64,000 nt of DNA from Streptomyces coeruleorubidus (GCF_028885415.1 NZ_CP118527.1:9347093-9411092); one strand, 5' to 3'. Counted from the first letter of the stretch, positions 18,431 through 28,459 are shown. Numbers and translations are program-made. Notes: generated by a model not told the origin, from the sequence alone.

Positions 18431-19369
18431 GTGGGTGATGCCCCGGCGCAGGCCGGTGCCCGAACACCGGCTGCGCCAGATGGGCGTGGCAGGCAGCTGT
18501 CCCCGGGTGTACGGCCTGTCAGGGTCGATGCGGACGGCGTCACGCTGTCCGGTTTGATGAGTGAGCCTGCGGATGGTGCTGCGCGTGCGGTGATCGTTGC
18601 GCTGCACGGCGGGGGGATGAATGCCGGCTATTTCGATGGCCAGGCGCATCCGGATGTGTCCTTGCTGGCGTTGGGGGCGCGCTTGGGTTATACGGTGCTG
18701 GCTTTGGACCGTCCCGGCTACGGTGCGTCAGCCGCCCGTCTTCCCTGGGGGCAGAGACTGACCGCGCAGGCCGCGACCGTGCGGGCCGCAATAGCCGCGT
18801 TCACCGCCCGCCACGCATCCGGTGTCGGCACTTTGCTGCTCGGTCATTCCTTCGGGGCCAAGGTCGCCTTTGCCGCCGCCGCTGACTGGAGCATAAGGGA
18901 GTTGCTGGGTGTGGATGTCTCGGGGTGCGGTCGCAGGCTCGCGGTGAATCCCAGGCTGGTCGGCTGTGAGGCGGGTTTGGGTCTGCGGCGGTTGAACTGG
19001 GGGCCGTTGGGCTCGTATCCACTGGAGACATTCCAGGTGAGCCAGCCGGTGGTGGCGCCGATGCCTGCCCATGAAATCGGCACGGTGGCGGGCTGGACGC
19101 GGCTGTCGGCTGTGATCTTGCCGCGCGTCCGCGTCCCGGTCCGGCTGACCTTCGCCGAGCATGAGGCCTGGTGGCGTCACGACGATGAGGCGATCGCGGA
19201 TCTGACCGTGCGGCTGTCCGCAGCCCCGCGCATCGTTGTTGATCGCCTGCCTCGTACGGGTCACAACATCAGTCTCGGCTGGACCGCCCGTGCCTATCAC
19301 CTCAAAGCCCTGGCGTTCGCGGAAGAATGCGTGGCCCACGCACGCCTGACGTCACCCCGGGAATTCTGA
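18431..19369 (+). CDS. Alpha/beta hydrolase
   Basis: A 312-residue soluble hydrolase. The order is typical: oxyanion-hole strand VIVALHGGGMNAGYFDGQAH, YTVLALDRPGYGAS, the nucleophile elbow LLLGHSFGAKVAF (Ser), a lid region, VRLTFAEHEAWWRHDDE near the acid position, and the catalytic His in RTGHN. The exact substrate is unknown; esterase or thioesterase roles are possible. I start at GTG 18431 because the earlier part of the open frame (to 18161) lacks coding character; ATG 18557 is another option. A short hairpin (CTTCGG/CCGAAG) follows the stop. Confidence 0.8.
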   Translation: MGDAPAQAGARTPAAPDGRGRQLSPGVRPVRVDADGVTLSGLMSEPADGAARAVIVALHGGGMNAGYFDGQAHPDVSLLALGARLGYTVLALDRPGYGASAARLPWGQRLTAQAATVRAAIAAFTARHASGVGTLLLGHSFGAKVAFAAAADWSIRELLGVDVSGCGRRLAVNPRLVGCEAGLGLRRLNWGPLGSYPLETFQVSQPVVAPMPAHEIGTVAGWTRLSAVILPRVRVPVRLTFAEHEAWWRHDDEAIADLTVRLSAAPRIVVDRLPRTGHNISLGWTARAYHLKALAFAEECVAHARLTSPREF

Positions 19370-19706
19370 CTTCGGCACCCGAAGCACGACACCGGCCAGG
19401 GCCGGATGTGCCGGCCGACGGGCGGCATGCTCAGTCATGAGACGCTCCAGACCCGGGCGACAGTGCCGTAGCAGGGGGTTTCACGCGACCCGCGCAGCGG
19501 ATCCTTCTTGATGGGCGGGCAAGGTCGCAGGACCGGCACCAGGCGCTGATCTGCTGGCCTGGGGAGCTGCAAGTGGTCGTCCAACAGGATGACAGCAGGG
19601 TGGCAGGCGGCGCGGGCTCTCGCCGAGGGGGGTGAGGCAGGGCAGGCTGCTGGCGTGTCCTGTGTGCTGCTCGGCTGGGGGAAGAAGAGGGGTCTGATGC
19701 AGGTTC
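19370..19706. other. Intergenic stretch left of the IS3 element
   Basis: Contains a small CTTCGG-CAC-CCGAAG hairpin just after the hydrolase stop, then a minus-strand frame (about 96 codons, 19725-19435) reading HLQLPRPADQRLVPVLRPCP and PIKKDPLRG. It could be the tail of a lost gene, but I cannot name it and it overlaps the IS3 end, so I do not call it a gene. Confidence 0.3.
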
Positions 19707-19721
19707 GGGTGACAGGTGCAG

Positions 19722-20600
19722 TCACGCGGCCTGGAGGGCCGGCGTGGTCATGACGGTCTCGAATTCGATGGGGGTCAGCCGGCCGAGCGACGTTTGTCGG
19801 CGGCGTCGGTGGTAGGTCCGCTCGATCCAGGTGACGATCGCGATCCGCAGTTCTTCACGGGTAGCCCAGACCCGGCGGTCGAGGACGTTTTTCTGCAGCA
19901 GGCTGAAGAAGGACTCCATCGCCGCGTTGTCACCGGCAGCTCCAACCCTCCCTATCGATCCGGCCATCCGGTGACGGTCGAGCGCCCGGACGAACTTCCG
20001 GGAGCGGAACTGCGATTCGCGATCGCTGTGCAGAATGCACCCGTCGACGTCTCCACGCCGGGCCACGGCATTGTCCAGGGCGGCCACGGCCAGGCGGGAC
20101 TTCATCCGCGCATCGATGGAGTAGCCCACGATCCTGTTGCTGAAGGCGTCCTTGATCGCGCAGAGGTAGAGCTTGCCTTCGCCGGTGGCGTGCTCGGTGA
20201 TGTCGGCAAGCCACAGCCGGTTCGCACAGGTCGCGGTGAAGTCACGGCGGACCAGGTCGTCGTGCACTGGCGGGCCGGTCTTCTTGCCCTTGCCGCGCTT
20301 CTTGCCGAACACGCTCCACCAGCGGTTGTCCCGGCAGATCCGCCATGCAGTCCGGTCCGCCATCACGGCCCCCGCGCCGCGCGCTTCGTCGGCGAGGAAG
20401 CGGTAGCCGAACTCCGGGTCGTCACGGTGCGCGTCGAACAGCGCGTTCGCGCGATACGCCTCCTCCAGCACGGCATCGGTCACCGGCTGGTCCAGCCAGC
20501 GGTAGTAGGGCTGTCTGGCGAGCTTCAGCACCCGGCACGCAACCGTGACGGGCACCCCGTCCCTGGCCAGCTCCTTCACGAGCGGGTAGATCCTTTTCCC
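19722..20600 (-). CDS. IS3-family transposase OrfB (DDE catalytic subunit)
   Basis: About 290 residues of integrase-fold catalytic protein, made with OrfA by -1 frameshifting at GGGAAAAGG. It starts RIYPLVKELARDGVPVTVAC (HTH_21-like region), then WWSVFGKKRGKGKKTGPPVH. The DDE triad is clear: Asp in NRLWLADITEHATGEGK, Asp in CILHSDRESQFRS, and Glu in GDNAAMESFFSLLQKNVLD. The C-terminus is the usual YHRRRRQTSLGRLTPIEFE. The frame is open further upstream to 20765, but that part only overlaps OrfA out of frame. Confidence 0.9.
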   Translation of the reverse strand, partial: GKRIYPLVKELARDGVPVTVACRVLKLARQPYYRWLDQPVTDAVLEEAYRANALFDAHRDDPEFGYRFLADEARGAGAVMADRTAWRICRDNRWWSVFGKKRGKGKKTGPPVHDDLVRRDFTATCANRLWLADITEHATGEGKLYLCAIKDAFSNRIVGYSIDARMKSRLAVAALDNAVARRGDVDGCILHSDRESQFRSRKFVRALDRHRMAGSIGRVGAAGDNAAMESFFSLLQKNVLDRRVWATREELRIAIVTWIERTYHRRRRQTSLGRLTPIEFETVMTTPALQAA

Positions 20601-20884
20601 GGAAGATGTGCCTGCGACAGGTATGCCGCGGCCCGGCGCAGGACCTCGTTCTCCTGCTCCAGCAGCTTGATCCGCCGACGCGCTTCCCGAAGCTCGGCGC
20701 TCTCCTGGCTGGTCGTTCCGGGCTTGCTCCCATCGTCGATGTCCGCGCGGCGCATCCACTTCCACAACGTCATCGGATGGACTCCGAAGTCGGTGGCCAC
20801 CTGCTCGACCGTCACACCCGGTCCGCGGTTCCTTGCGACCCGCACGACGTCCTGGCGGAACTCTTCCGGATAAGGCTTGGGCAC
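20576..20884 (-). CDS. IS3-family transposase OrfA
   Basis: 102 residues. The start is GTG 20884 after GGAAGGA. The N-terminal helix-turn-helix reads PKPYPEEFRQDVVRVARNRG and VATDFGVHPMTLWKWMRRAD. A leucine-zipper-like coiled coil (ELREARRRIKLLEQENEVLR) ends near the frameshift site. It binds the element's ends and dimerises; fused to OrfB it forms the active transposase. Confidence 0.9.
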   Translation of the reverse strand: MPKPYPEEFRQDVVRVARNRGPGVTVEQVATDFGVHPMTLWKWMRRADIDDGSKPGTTSQESAELREARRRIKLLEQENEVLRRAAAYLSQAHLPGKGSTRS

Positions 20885-20936
20885 AGCGACATCCTTCCCA
20901 CCCGCCCCACAGGGCAAGCCAGTTCAGATGTCACCC

Positions 20937-21646
20937 GATCGTGCATCAGACCCGAGATTGAGATCGAGGCTTGGCTCGGGGCGTTCGCTTGGGCTGGAGG
21001 GCTGCGACGGGGTGGTGTCGGGCGAGGTGCCCTCGCGGCTGGCTGCTGCCCTGCACCACGGCGACGACGTGCGGATCCGCCTCCTTCCTGGGGGCAGGAG
21101 CGGCAGATCCCTGCCGCTCAGATGCCCGTTGAGGACCGGGAGTGCGTCGAGGTGCTCTTCCTGGGTGAGGGAATGGATCCGTCGCGTGAATAGGGGCCGG
21201 GCCGTTTTCGGAGCGAGGTTGGCCACATGTCCCGTTGCGGAGGCCAGACAGGGTCGGATGCGGGATGCTGCCTGGCGTCCAAGCCTGCCACCGAACCTCA
21301 GACGGAGGGAGGCGTGAACACGCGTTGCTCGTGATGGTGGTGTGCGCTGTCCTCGCCGGCGCTGCTGCGAGCGTCCAAGGGGCGCTGGGGTCCGGCCGGG
21401 CGACGGCGCCGTGGCTGCAGCCAGCGTCGGCATGCCCGGCGCCCGCATCGTTCACGCCGAACCTCGGCCGCACCTGGCAGCAGGCGTATGAGGCGGTGTG
21501 CAGGGCGGCACAAACGGGCACAGTGGGCAAAAAGGCGGCTCGGGCACACGGCAGCTGCCGGAATGAGCCTGGCGGCAATGGGCAGACACAAGTCCCGCGG
21601 AAACTGATGGCTACTGGCGAGTAGGCGGTCAGGCGGGTGGTGATGT
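20937..21646. other. Region without a supported gene
   Basis: About 700 bp. One plus-strand frame (21235-21624) has a hydrophobic segment LLVMVVCAVLAGAAASVQGA but no ribosome site or recognisable family. I treat it as unproven; the remainder shows nothing definite. Confidence 0.3.
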
Positions 21647-22063
21647 GTGTCGGCCGTTGTGGCGGTGGGGCGTGTCCGTGCCTTTGCACGACGCCTTGCT
21701 GTCACCGTGTTGGTCATGGGGAGCTACGCCGGGCCGGCGCGCGTGATCGCCGATGGAGTCCCTTACGAAGTGAGCGCGCAGCTGGTGTCTTTCACGGAGT
21801 ACAAGGTGCTGGTCGCTGACCCCTTCGGCGGTCAGGAGCACTTGTATGGCACCGAGCCGAGGTGGATCGGCATCATCCACGCCAGGACTGCGGCCGACGC
21901 ATGGGCCATGAGCCAGGCCGATGAGTTGGTCATCAAGACGGAGGAGGGACGGGAGGGCTGCTTTGCCGTGACGCGCGGTGGTGACCTCTGCTCGAGTGGG
22001 CTGCAGATCGCCGGCAGTGGGAGCGCCCCGTTCGATGACGAGGCAGGCGCTGATCTCATGTGA
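21647..22063 (+). CDS. Small hypothetical protein, paralogue of the 17.4-kb gene
   Basis: Up to 138 residues, possibly 115 if it starts at the internal ATG 21716. Core: MGSYAGPARVIADGVPYEVS, VSFTEYKVLVADPFGGQEHL, RWIGIIHARTAADAWAM and an acidic ELVIKTEEGREGCF. It is homologous along its length to the minus-strand gene at 17232-17579. The two copies point away from each other, with the hydrolase and an IS3 element between. The fold is probably a small beta-barrel; DUF4873-like is a guess. Confidence 0.6.
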   Translation: MSAVVAVGRVRAFARRLAVTVLVMGSYAGPARVIADGVPYEVSAQLVSFTEYKVLVADPFGGQEHLYGTEPRWIGIIHARTAADAWAMSQADELVIKTEEGREGCFAVTRGGDLCSSGLQIAGSGSAPFDDEAGADLM

Positions 22064-22356
22064 AGCAGGACCAGCTGCGAGGGAGACGGACCGCGCTGCT
22101 GCGCCCGGTCGCGTTCAACTGGTGAAGAGGCGGTAATTGAGGCGCGCTCCTCAGGTCCCTTGTTCTGCCTTGGCCTATTGGGTGACAAGCCGTGTTCGTT
22201 GATGTGCTCGGTGAGTGGATCCGTCCCGGTCCTTCGGTTGCGGGCGAAGGGGGTGACTATCGGGCGTCTGCCCTGGCTGCGGCGGGGTTTATGGCGGTGA
22301 GCAGCAGCAGCCAAGGGGGCGAAGGCGCTTGGGGGTACCCGGGACGGTATCTGTGG

Positions 22357-24717
22357 TCATGGGTGTGGGCTGGTGGGTGTGAGGATTGCTTGGGTGGTGA
22401 GGTAGGCCTCCAGTGCTTTGGGGGCCAGGGGTGGGGAGTAGTAGAAGCCCTGGCCGTGGGGGCAGCCGAGTGAGTGCAGCCGCTGTGCTTGGTGGGGGGT
22501 TTCGATGCCCTCTGCGATCACGTCCAGGTCGAGAGCGTGTCCGACCTGGAGGATGGCCTGGATGAGGCTCGTGTCGACGTCGCCACCGTCTCGCAGGACG
22601 AAGCTCTGGTCGATCTTGACGATGTCGGCCGGCAGGTCGCGCAGGTAGGCCAGGGAGGAGTAGCCGGTGCCGAAGTCGTCGATGGAGATACGTACACCGA
22701 GGTCGCGCAGTGCCCGGATGTGGAGGGATGTGGTCTCGGCGTCGGTGACGAGGGTGCTCTCGGTGATCTCCAGGACCAGGGAGGCCGGGTGGAACCCGGT
22801 CTCGCGCAGAACCTGGCGCACGGTGTCGGCGAAGTGGTGGTCCTTGAGCTGTTGGCCGGAGACGTTGACGGCCACGCTCAGGGCCTGGGCTTTCGGGACG
22901 GTGTCGTGCCAGTGCCGGCCGTGGCGGCAGGCTTCGCGCAGCACCCAGGCGCCGATGGGGCGAATCATGCCTGTCTCCTCGGCGATGGGCACGAATACCT
23001 CGGGCGGGGTGGGGGATCGCCCGCCCGGCTCCCAGCGCAGCAGGGCCTCCACGCCGGTGACCTGTCCGGTGGGCAGGTGGATGACCGGCTGGTAGTGCAC
23101 GGTGAGTTCGTTGCGGGGCAGGGCGTAGCGAAGGTTCTGGGCGATACGGGCCCGGCTCTGTCGTCCCAGGCTCATGGCGGGCTCGAAGAGTTCCGCGCGG
23201 TCGCGGCCGCGTTCTTTGGCCGCGTACAGGGCGATGTCGGCGTTGCGGACTGCGTCGTGGAACGTGGTCGGTTCGGTGATGGCGACGACGCCGATGCTGG
23301 CGGTGATGAAGACGCTGCGATGGCCGGAGATTGCGAAGGGCTCCTTGAAGCGGTCCAGGAACCGCTGGGCGTACGACTCGGCGGGGGTCTCCTTGAGGTC
23401 TTCGGCGAGGACGGCGAACTCGTCCCCGCCCATGCGGGCGACAGTGTCGCTGCGGCGGGCCGCGCCCAGGAGCCGGTGGCCGACGGTGATGAGCAGCTCG
23501 TCGCCGACCGGATGGCCGAGGCTGTCGTTGATGTCCTTGAAACCGTCGAGGTCGATCAGCAGCAGGACAGTGTTCCGGTGCGCCGCGGGGTGGCTGAGGG
23601 CGTGTTCCAGCCGCTCGAAGAACAGTGCCCGGTTGGCCAGGCCGGTCAGTGCGTCGTGGAAGGCCTGGTGGGTGAGCTGTTCCTGCAGCGAGGTCTGCCG
23701 GCGCAGGGCGTCCTCGGCCATGCGGGCCCGGGCTTGGGCCTGGTCGGCCTGGGCTTCGGCGAACCGTGCCAGGAGCATGATGCGCACGACCAGCAACACG
23801 GTCAAAGTGGCCACAATGCTCGCGATGGCCATGATGTGTGCCGCCTGCCCGCGCACGCCGCCGACGTCTGCGATCAGCACGACGGGACCGAGGAGAGCGG
23901 GCAGGGTGAGCACGGTCATCCGGGCGCGGGACAGCCGCTCCCGGTGGCGTGGCACCAGCTGGGTGGTCCTGGCCATGGACGGGTGCAGGGCGCCCGCGCC
24001 GAGCAGCGGATAGGAGGCCATCCACAGGACATAGGAGACGTCGGCGGCGATCGGGGCGCCGGTCGCGGCCAGCGTGGAGTAGTACAGCGCGTCAGCGGCC
24101 AGCGTGGCTCCCACCCACACAGTGAACAGCGCGAGGGCCGGCAGGCGGACTCCCGCGACGAGCACCAGCCTGGCGGCAATGCCCAGCAGCAGCAGATCGG
24201 CCAGCGGATAGGCCAGGGAGACCGTCAGCGGCAGCGCCGACATGTGACCGCGCAGGTAGGGCATGACGATGAACGCCCACGCCAGGGTGGACATCCCCAG
24301 GGTGATGATCCCCGCATCCAGCACGGCCCCCCAACGCCCGCCCCTGCCCCACGCCGCCATCAGGCTGACCAGGCCGGCGGCGAAGCACGGATAGGCCGCC
24401 AGATACAGCACGTCGGCCGGTGAGGGGAACGGCACCAGCGTGCCCGCGACCAGGAAGGCGCCGAAGATGACGTCCGCCACCGTGAACAGCCCCATGCCCG
24501 CAGCGAACAGATACCAGGACCGGCTCGGGCGCGGCCGGTGCCACCGAACGCCGACGACAATCGCCACCGTGGAGCAGGCCGCGAGCACCGGGGAGAACAG
24601 GTGACGTACGGGCGCGGTGACCACGACGTAAACGATGATCACCGCGGCGCCGACGGCCAGAAACCACCACCAGGCGTTCCTGCGCCAGCGCAGCGCCTTG
24701 CTCTGCGCCTCCTGCAT
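22357..24717 (-). CDS. Membrane GGDEF-EAL protein (c-di-GMP cyclase/phosphodiesterase)
   Basis: A 786-residue inner-membrane protein that could both make and break c-di-GMP. About nine hydrophobic helices fill residues 15-325. A short coiled coil (EAQADQAQARARMAEDALRR) leads to a GGDEF domain with the active GGDEF signature (TVARMGGDEFAVLAE) preceded by an RxxD inhibitory site (RRSD). An EAL domain follows with all usual metal/catalytic motifs: VEALLRWEP, LEITES, SIDDFGTGYSSL, KIDQSF and IAEGIET. The layout resembles S. coelicolor RmdB. The start is ATG 24717 with GGAGG upstream. A second c-di-GMP gene lies 0.7 kb upstream. Confidence 0.93.
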   Translation of the reverse strand: MQEAQSKALRWRRNAWWWFLAVGAAVIIVYVVVTAPVRHLFSPVLAACSTVAIVVGVRWHRPRPSRSWYLFAAGMGLFTVADVIFGAFLVAGTLVPFPSPADVLYLAAYPCFAAGLVSLMAAWGRGGRWGAVLDAGIITLGMSTLAWAFIVMPYLRGHMSALPLTVSLAYPLADLLLLGIAARLVLVAGVRLPALALFTVWVGATLAADALYYSTLAATGAPIAADVSYVLWMASYPLLGAGALHPSMARTTQLVPRHRERLSRARMTVLTLPALLGPVVLIADVGGVRGQAAHIMAIASIVATLTVLLVVRIMLLARFAEAQADQAQARARMAEDALRRQTSLQEQLTHQAFHDALTGLANRALFFERLEHALSHPAAHRNTVLLLIDLDGFKDINDSLGHPVGDELLITVGHRLLGAARRSDTVARMGGDEFAVLAEDLKETPAESYAQRFLDRFKEPFAISGHRSVFITASIGVVAITEPTTFHDAVRNADIALYAAKERGRDRAELFEPAMSLGRQSRARIAQNLRYALPRNELTVHYQPVIHLPTGQVTGVEALLRWEPGGRSPTPPEVFVPIAEETGMIRPIGAWVLREACRHGRHWHDTVPKAQALSVAVNVSGQQLKDHHFADTVRQVLRETGFHPASLVLEITESTLVTDAETTSLHIRALRDLGVRISIDDFGTGYSSLAYLRDLPADIVKIDQSFVLRDGGDVDTSLIQAILQVGHALDLDVIAEGIETPHQAQRLHSLGCPHGQGFYYSPPLAPKALEAYLTTQAILTPTSPHP

Positions 24718-24764
24718 GACACCTCCGCGGACGTAACCCGTGGTCCTGGCCGGGCCGGGATCGG

Positions 24765-24965
24765 ATGGCCCACAGGGGCTGCCTGTACGTTCCACCCAAA
24801 GACAGCCCGGGAAAGATCGCAACCGCGCCTCTCAGCATCGGCACCGGCCGTCCGGTTCCCGTCGCGACGGCCGGAGCCGTCCAACTGCTGACGGGGAAGT
24901 TGGTCGAGGGCGGCACGGTCACCGTGCCGCCGGGCCAGGTGGCGGTCGTGCGAGAGTCGAGTTGA
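24765..24965 (+). pseudogene. Possible C-terminal tail of a glycoside hydrolase
   Basis: A 66-codon frame ends PVATAGAVQLLTGKLVEGGT then VTVPPGQVAVVRESS. A DLLTG...VTVPPGGVAVVRE tail closes several beta-galactosidases (GH42 type) and related enzymes. No catalytic domain is present, and upstream residues overlap the GGDEF-EAL promoter. It is plausible debris, with low certainty. Confidence 0.35.
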
Positions 24966-25390
24966 CCGCACCGTGCTGGTTGGTCTCCTGGCGCGGTTGA
25001 CGAGCTCGTTAGCCAGCGTCGCCAGTGATGGGCAGTCCTGTCTGCCGTTCGGCCGGGCGTCGATGGGTGGGCAGCCGAACGGCAGCAGGTGGGGCTGCCT
25101 CGGCTTCGCGGCGGGGGCGGGCTAGGCGGCGGGTCATGAGGGTGATGAAGGCCCCCTGGATATGGGCTTCGGCGTGGGACACCAGACGTAGAGACCGAGA
25201 CCAGCAGGCACACGGCTGGTCCCGCGCCGCACGAGCGTCTGGGTGGTCCGCGAGCGTGATCGCGGCCATGCTCCGCTTGCCGACCGGCTCCCGGTGCACC
25301 TCGAAGCTCTGACTCGCGGCCCTGACAATCTCCAGTCCTTGCTGGGCGATCAGGCTCGCATCAGGGGTTTCGGGTACCGGCAGTACGGGG
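24966..25390. other. Intergenic stretch without a supported gene
   Basis: About 425 bp between the glycoside-hydrolase-like tail and the PAS-GGDEF gene. A minus-strand frame here reads LVSHAEAHIQGAFITLMTRR, which might be transposase debris, but it is too short to name. Confidence 0.3.
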
Positions 25391-27397
25391 TCACTGTCCC
25401 AGGCCGTGCGCAGCCGGTTCGTCTGACGCCTGGAGGGGAGTGGCCGTCTGGCGGGCCTCGGGTGACGGGCTGTGGCCGGTTCGGCGGGACTGGGGGATGT
25501 GCATGCGGATGCGGCCTTTGCCTGCTCTCTTCGCCTCGTACATGGCTTCATCGGCTTGGCGGAGGAGTTCGTCTGGTGTGACGCCCGGGAGGGCGAGTGT
25601 CATGCCGATGGAGGCTGAGACGTGTGCCTCTTTGCCTGCGATCTGGTACGGCTGTGTCAGGGCAGACAGGATTCGCTCGGCGACGTCATTGGCACGTGAG
25701 GGGTGTGTCCCGGCCTCTCCCTCCAGGAGGGCGGCGAACTCGTCACCGCCGAGGCGGGCCACGGTGTCTTCAGCCCGTACGGATGCCTGGAGCCGACGAG
25801 CGGCGTGGATCAGGAGAGCGTCGCCCACCGCGTGTCCAGCCGAGTCGTTGACAGCCTTGAAGCCGTCCAGGTCCACGAAGAGCACTGCGGGTGGGGCTAC
25901 GCGAGTGGTTCGCTTCCGCAGGGCATGCGCGACTCGGTCGGCGAACAGGGCCCGGTTGGGCAGTCCGGTGAGCGCGTCGTGGAAGGCCAGGTGCTCGAGT
26001 TGTTCCCTCTGGATGACCCGGTCGGTCACATCGCGACTGCTGAAGATCATTCCCTCGGTGTGGTGGCTGACCGTCGACTCGACGTGGCGCCAACGTCCGT
26101 CGGCGTGGCGGACCCGGCAGGACACGCGGCGGCCCGGACCGCGGATGCCTGACGCGGCTTCCTGCCGCAGCGTCTCGACTGCTTGCATCAGCGGCGTCAG
26201 GTCGTCGGGGTGGCAGTACAGGGGCAGACGGGCACCCAGCAGGTCCTCAGGCCGGTAACCGAAGACGTGATGAGCGGCAGGACTGACGTAGAGCACACGG
26301 CCGTCCAGGCTGACGATGGTGATCACGTCGCGGGTGCCGTCGACCAAGGCGCGGTAAAGCGCCTCCCGGGTGGTGGCTTCGCGAGTGATACGCAGGTGAT
26401 CGGCGTGGATGATGCCCTGGCGGATGCCGAGCGAGATAGGCAGCAAACCCGCCAGGACCAGCAGAACCATGTCGGTGCGGCCTCCGACCATGGTGTGAGC
26501 TGTCAAGGCCAGGACGCAGACGGCCACGGGCACGAAAGCGGCCACGACCCCGACAACGGGCATGATGCGCTGGTCGACGTCCACGACGCTGGTGCCTCCG
26601 GCCAGCCATGGGGCAACGGCGATGAGGAGCAGGCCAGTGATCGAGCAGGCCGCCGAGCAAGGAATGCCGTACCAGGTACCGGGGGCCGGCATGAGGATGC
26701 GCAGCATGTCGCTTGCGGACAACGCGACGAGGGCCAGGACACCCACCGTTGTCGCAGTGCGCTCAGGACGCTTAAGGGAGTAGCGCAGTGCCACCAGAAG
26801 TCCAAAGACCAGGATGTCCGTCACCACGCGTGCCAGATCCTGCAAGGACCCGAAGGCATCGCCGCTTTGGTCGGCACGATGCAGCAGCAGCACCCAGCCC
26901 AGTGTGAGCAGGGAGCCGGCGATCATCCATCCGTCCAGGACTCGCCGCAGCCAGATCAGCGCCGCCCCCCGGTCCGTAACCGCGATCACCAGTCCGGCGA
27001 TCGCGACCACCAGACACAGGGCGATTCCGGTGAGCGCCAGCAGCTGGAGGGCGACGTGGAGCCCCCCAGCGGGCCCTCCTCGAGAGGAAGGGAGCTGACT
27101 GATGACGAGGTGGTGAAGGCCACCCGCTGCCAAAGAACCCGCGAAGAGTGCGAGGCGAAGACGCACCCTTCCGGCGGCCGTCCTGGCACGCCCAAGCAGC
27201 GACAGGGCGGCCAGACCATGCGCAGCCGGCACTCCGACGCCGACTGGGAGGAACAGCACCACCGTCGAACTCGCGCTCACCGCGGCGGCAAGCACGCATC
27301 CCAGCCCCAGAGTCTTGCCCCACCCACATGCCGCCGATGACCAGCCGATGCGAACGGCGTGCAACGAGCCCCACCAACCGGACTGTCCCGGCCTCAT
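25391..27397 (-). CDS. Membrane PAS-GGDEF diguanylate cyclase
   Basis: A 668-residue membrane protein predicted to make c-di-GMP. Some ten hydrophobic helices span residues 25-345. A PAS domain follows ([37 protein letters not shown], then [17 protein letters not shown]). The GGDEF domain at about 490-645 has the intact signature [12 protein letters not shown], an RAED inhibitory I-site five residues before it, and [18 protein letters not shown]. There is no EAL domain, so unlike its neighbour it should only synthesise. The PAS ligand is unknown. ATG 27397 is preceded by GGGGG. Confidence 0.92.
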   Translation of the reverse strand: MRPGQSGWWGSLHAVRIGWSSAACGWGKTLGLGCVLAAAVSASSTVVLFLPVGVGVPAAHGLAALSLLGRARTAAGRVRLRLALFAGSLAAGGLHHLVISQLPSSRGGPAGGLHVALQLLALTGIALCLVVAIAGLVIAVTDRGAALIWLRRVLDGWMIAGSLLTLGWVLLLHRADQSGDAFGSLQDLARVVTDILVFGLLVALRYSLKRPERTATTVGVLALVALSASDMLRILMPAPGTWYGIPCSAACSITGLLLIAVAPWLAGGTSVVDVDQRIMPVVGVVAAFVPVAVCVLALTAHTMVGGRTDMVLLVLAGLLPISLGIRQGIIHADHLRITREATTREALYRALVDGTRDVITIVSLDGRVLYVSPAAHHVFGYRPEDLLGARLPLYCHPDDLTPLMQAVETLRQEAASGIRGPGRRVSCRVRHADGRWRHVESTVSHHTEGMIFSSRDVTDRVIQREQLEHLAFHDALTGLPNRALFADRVAHALRKRTTRVAPPAVLFVDLDGFKAVNDSAGHAVGDALLIHAARRLQASVRAEDTVARLGGDEFAALLEGEAGTHPSRANDVAERILSALTQPYQIAGKEAHVSASIGMTLALPGVTPDELLRQADEAMYEAKRAGKGRIRMHIPQSRRTGHSPSPEARQTATPLQASDEPAAHGLGQ

Positions 27398-27644
27398 GCG
27401 AACCCCCGACGGTCATCGAGCCCAAAGAGGGCAGGCACACCGTGCTTGTACTGCTCGTGTCGGATAAGAGCGTAGGAGGATGTCTAGCGCCTATCCTCAT
27501 GAAAGCGGTAAGTTCACCTGAAAAACGGACGAGCTCCCAGAGGCTGACACCCTGCCAGTTGGAGGTCAGCTGCAGAAGCTGTCTGATCACTCCGCCCTCT
27601 TGGCCGGTGCTCTCGCGAGCCACCAAAAAAAGAGATCTCACCCA

Positions 27645-28189
27645 CCAGCCGAAGTTCGACAAGCAGGTGGAGGAGTCCGCCGAATCCCTCATGTTCGGCA
27701 TCGGCCGTCCTGGCCGGCCGGGACCTGGACGGCGTGAAGCGCACCGACGCCACCTTCTGACGCTCGGGCACCCGCGTCCTGCCGAAGGTGGAAGGCCGCG
27801 TACGCCGCCGCTCCTACAAGCCGGGATGGCGGCGCCTGTCCTTCCGCGTCGCGCTGGGGTCCGGTGTCGCGGAGAGCGGCTACCTGGCCACCCGGGACCT
27901 GGACGCCACTGCGCAGACCGTCCAGCAGGTGTGGGACAACCGTGAGCAGGCCCTGGCGACTCTGGAGAGCGGCGGGATCGGCGGGGCCTGCGTCCTGACC
28001 GTGGGCAGCGCGGCGTGCATGGTGCTGACCCGTGAGTGCCGGGAGTTGATGCGCGAGTGGGTCGGTCCGCTACACGAAGCGCTCCACCGGCCGCTCGGGT
28101 TGGCAGAGCAGACCGACCCGCGCCGCTATCTCCACATCCCGAAGAATGGCGTGGCATGGGAGGCGTATGCGTTGCCGGAGGAGACATAG
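27645..28189 (+). pseudogene. Hypothetical gene with frameshift and in-frame stop
   Basis: Coding-like text runs [17 protein letters not shown], then in the next frame [17 protein letters not shown], an in-frame TGA at 27758-27760, and on through [20 protein letters not shown] and [20 protein letters not shown] to a TAG. The TGA probably replaces a TGG (Trp). Family not recognised. The downstream part alone (from a GTG at 27788) is 133 residues and could still be translated, but I think the gene is broken. Its 3' end overlaps a fragment on the other strand. Confidence 0.5.
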
Positions 28190-28459
28190 CCCCAGCGCCC
28201 GGACTGGCCGCCCAGTGCGTTGAGCGCCTCACGAACGAAGTCCGGTTGCCATGACACCTCGATGACCGCATCCCATTCGCGGTCGAGCAGTTTGCGTACG
28301 CCGAAGGATCACGTCGGTCGGCGGCCACCAGTACCGCTCCGTCCGCGACTTCTCCGCTTTCGCCGCGGGCGAGGCACGTCACCCGATGACCGCGCTCAAT
28401 CGCCTGCCGCGACAGCTCCCGGCCCACCCATGCCATTCCGCCCAGAACAGGATCTCCAT
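28126..28459 (-). pseudogene. N-terminal fragment of an NAD-dependent epimerase/reductase
   Basis: Minus-strand text reads MEILFW, then [40 protein letters not shown] and, after another shift, [19 protein letters not shown] and [18 protein letters not shown]. This is the Rossmann N-terminus ([12 protein letters not shown]) of Streptomyces NAD-dependent epimerase/dehydratases. Two single-base shifts (near 28440 and 28307) and loss of everything after about 105 residues make it a relic. Confidence 0.65.

Larger units (their letters stand above)
19707..20936 (-). mobile_element. IS3-family insertion sequence
   Basis: Two overlapping transposase frames on the minus strand lie between short inverted ends: GGGTGACA at 19707-19714 and TGTCACCC at 20929-20936. 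No convincing direct target repeat is visible. A slippery AAAAG at about 20593-20600 (minus strand GGGAAAAGG) marks the expected -1 frameshift that fuses OrfA and OrfB. Both frames look intact, so it may be active. Confidence 0.85.

Noticed and set aside
21235..21624. Possible small membrane protein gene
   Set aside because: One hydrophobic stretch but no ribosome site, and the flanks look non-coding.
22474..24423. A 649-codon open frame on the plus strand
   Set aside because: It is antisense to the GGDEF-EAL gene, whose domains are unmistakable; high GC keeps the opposite strand open.
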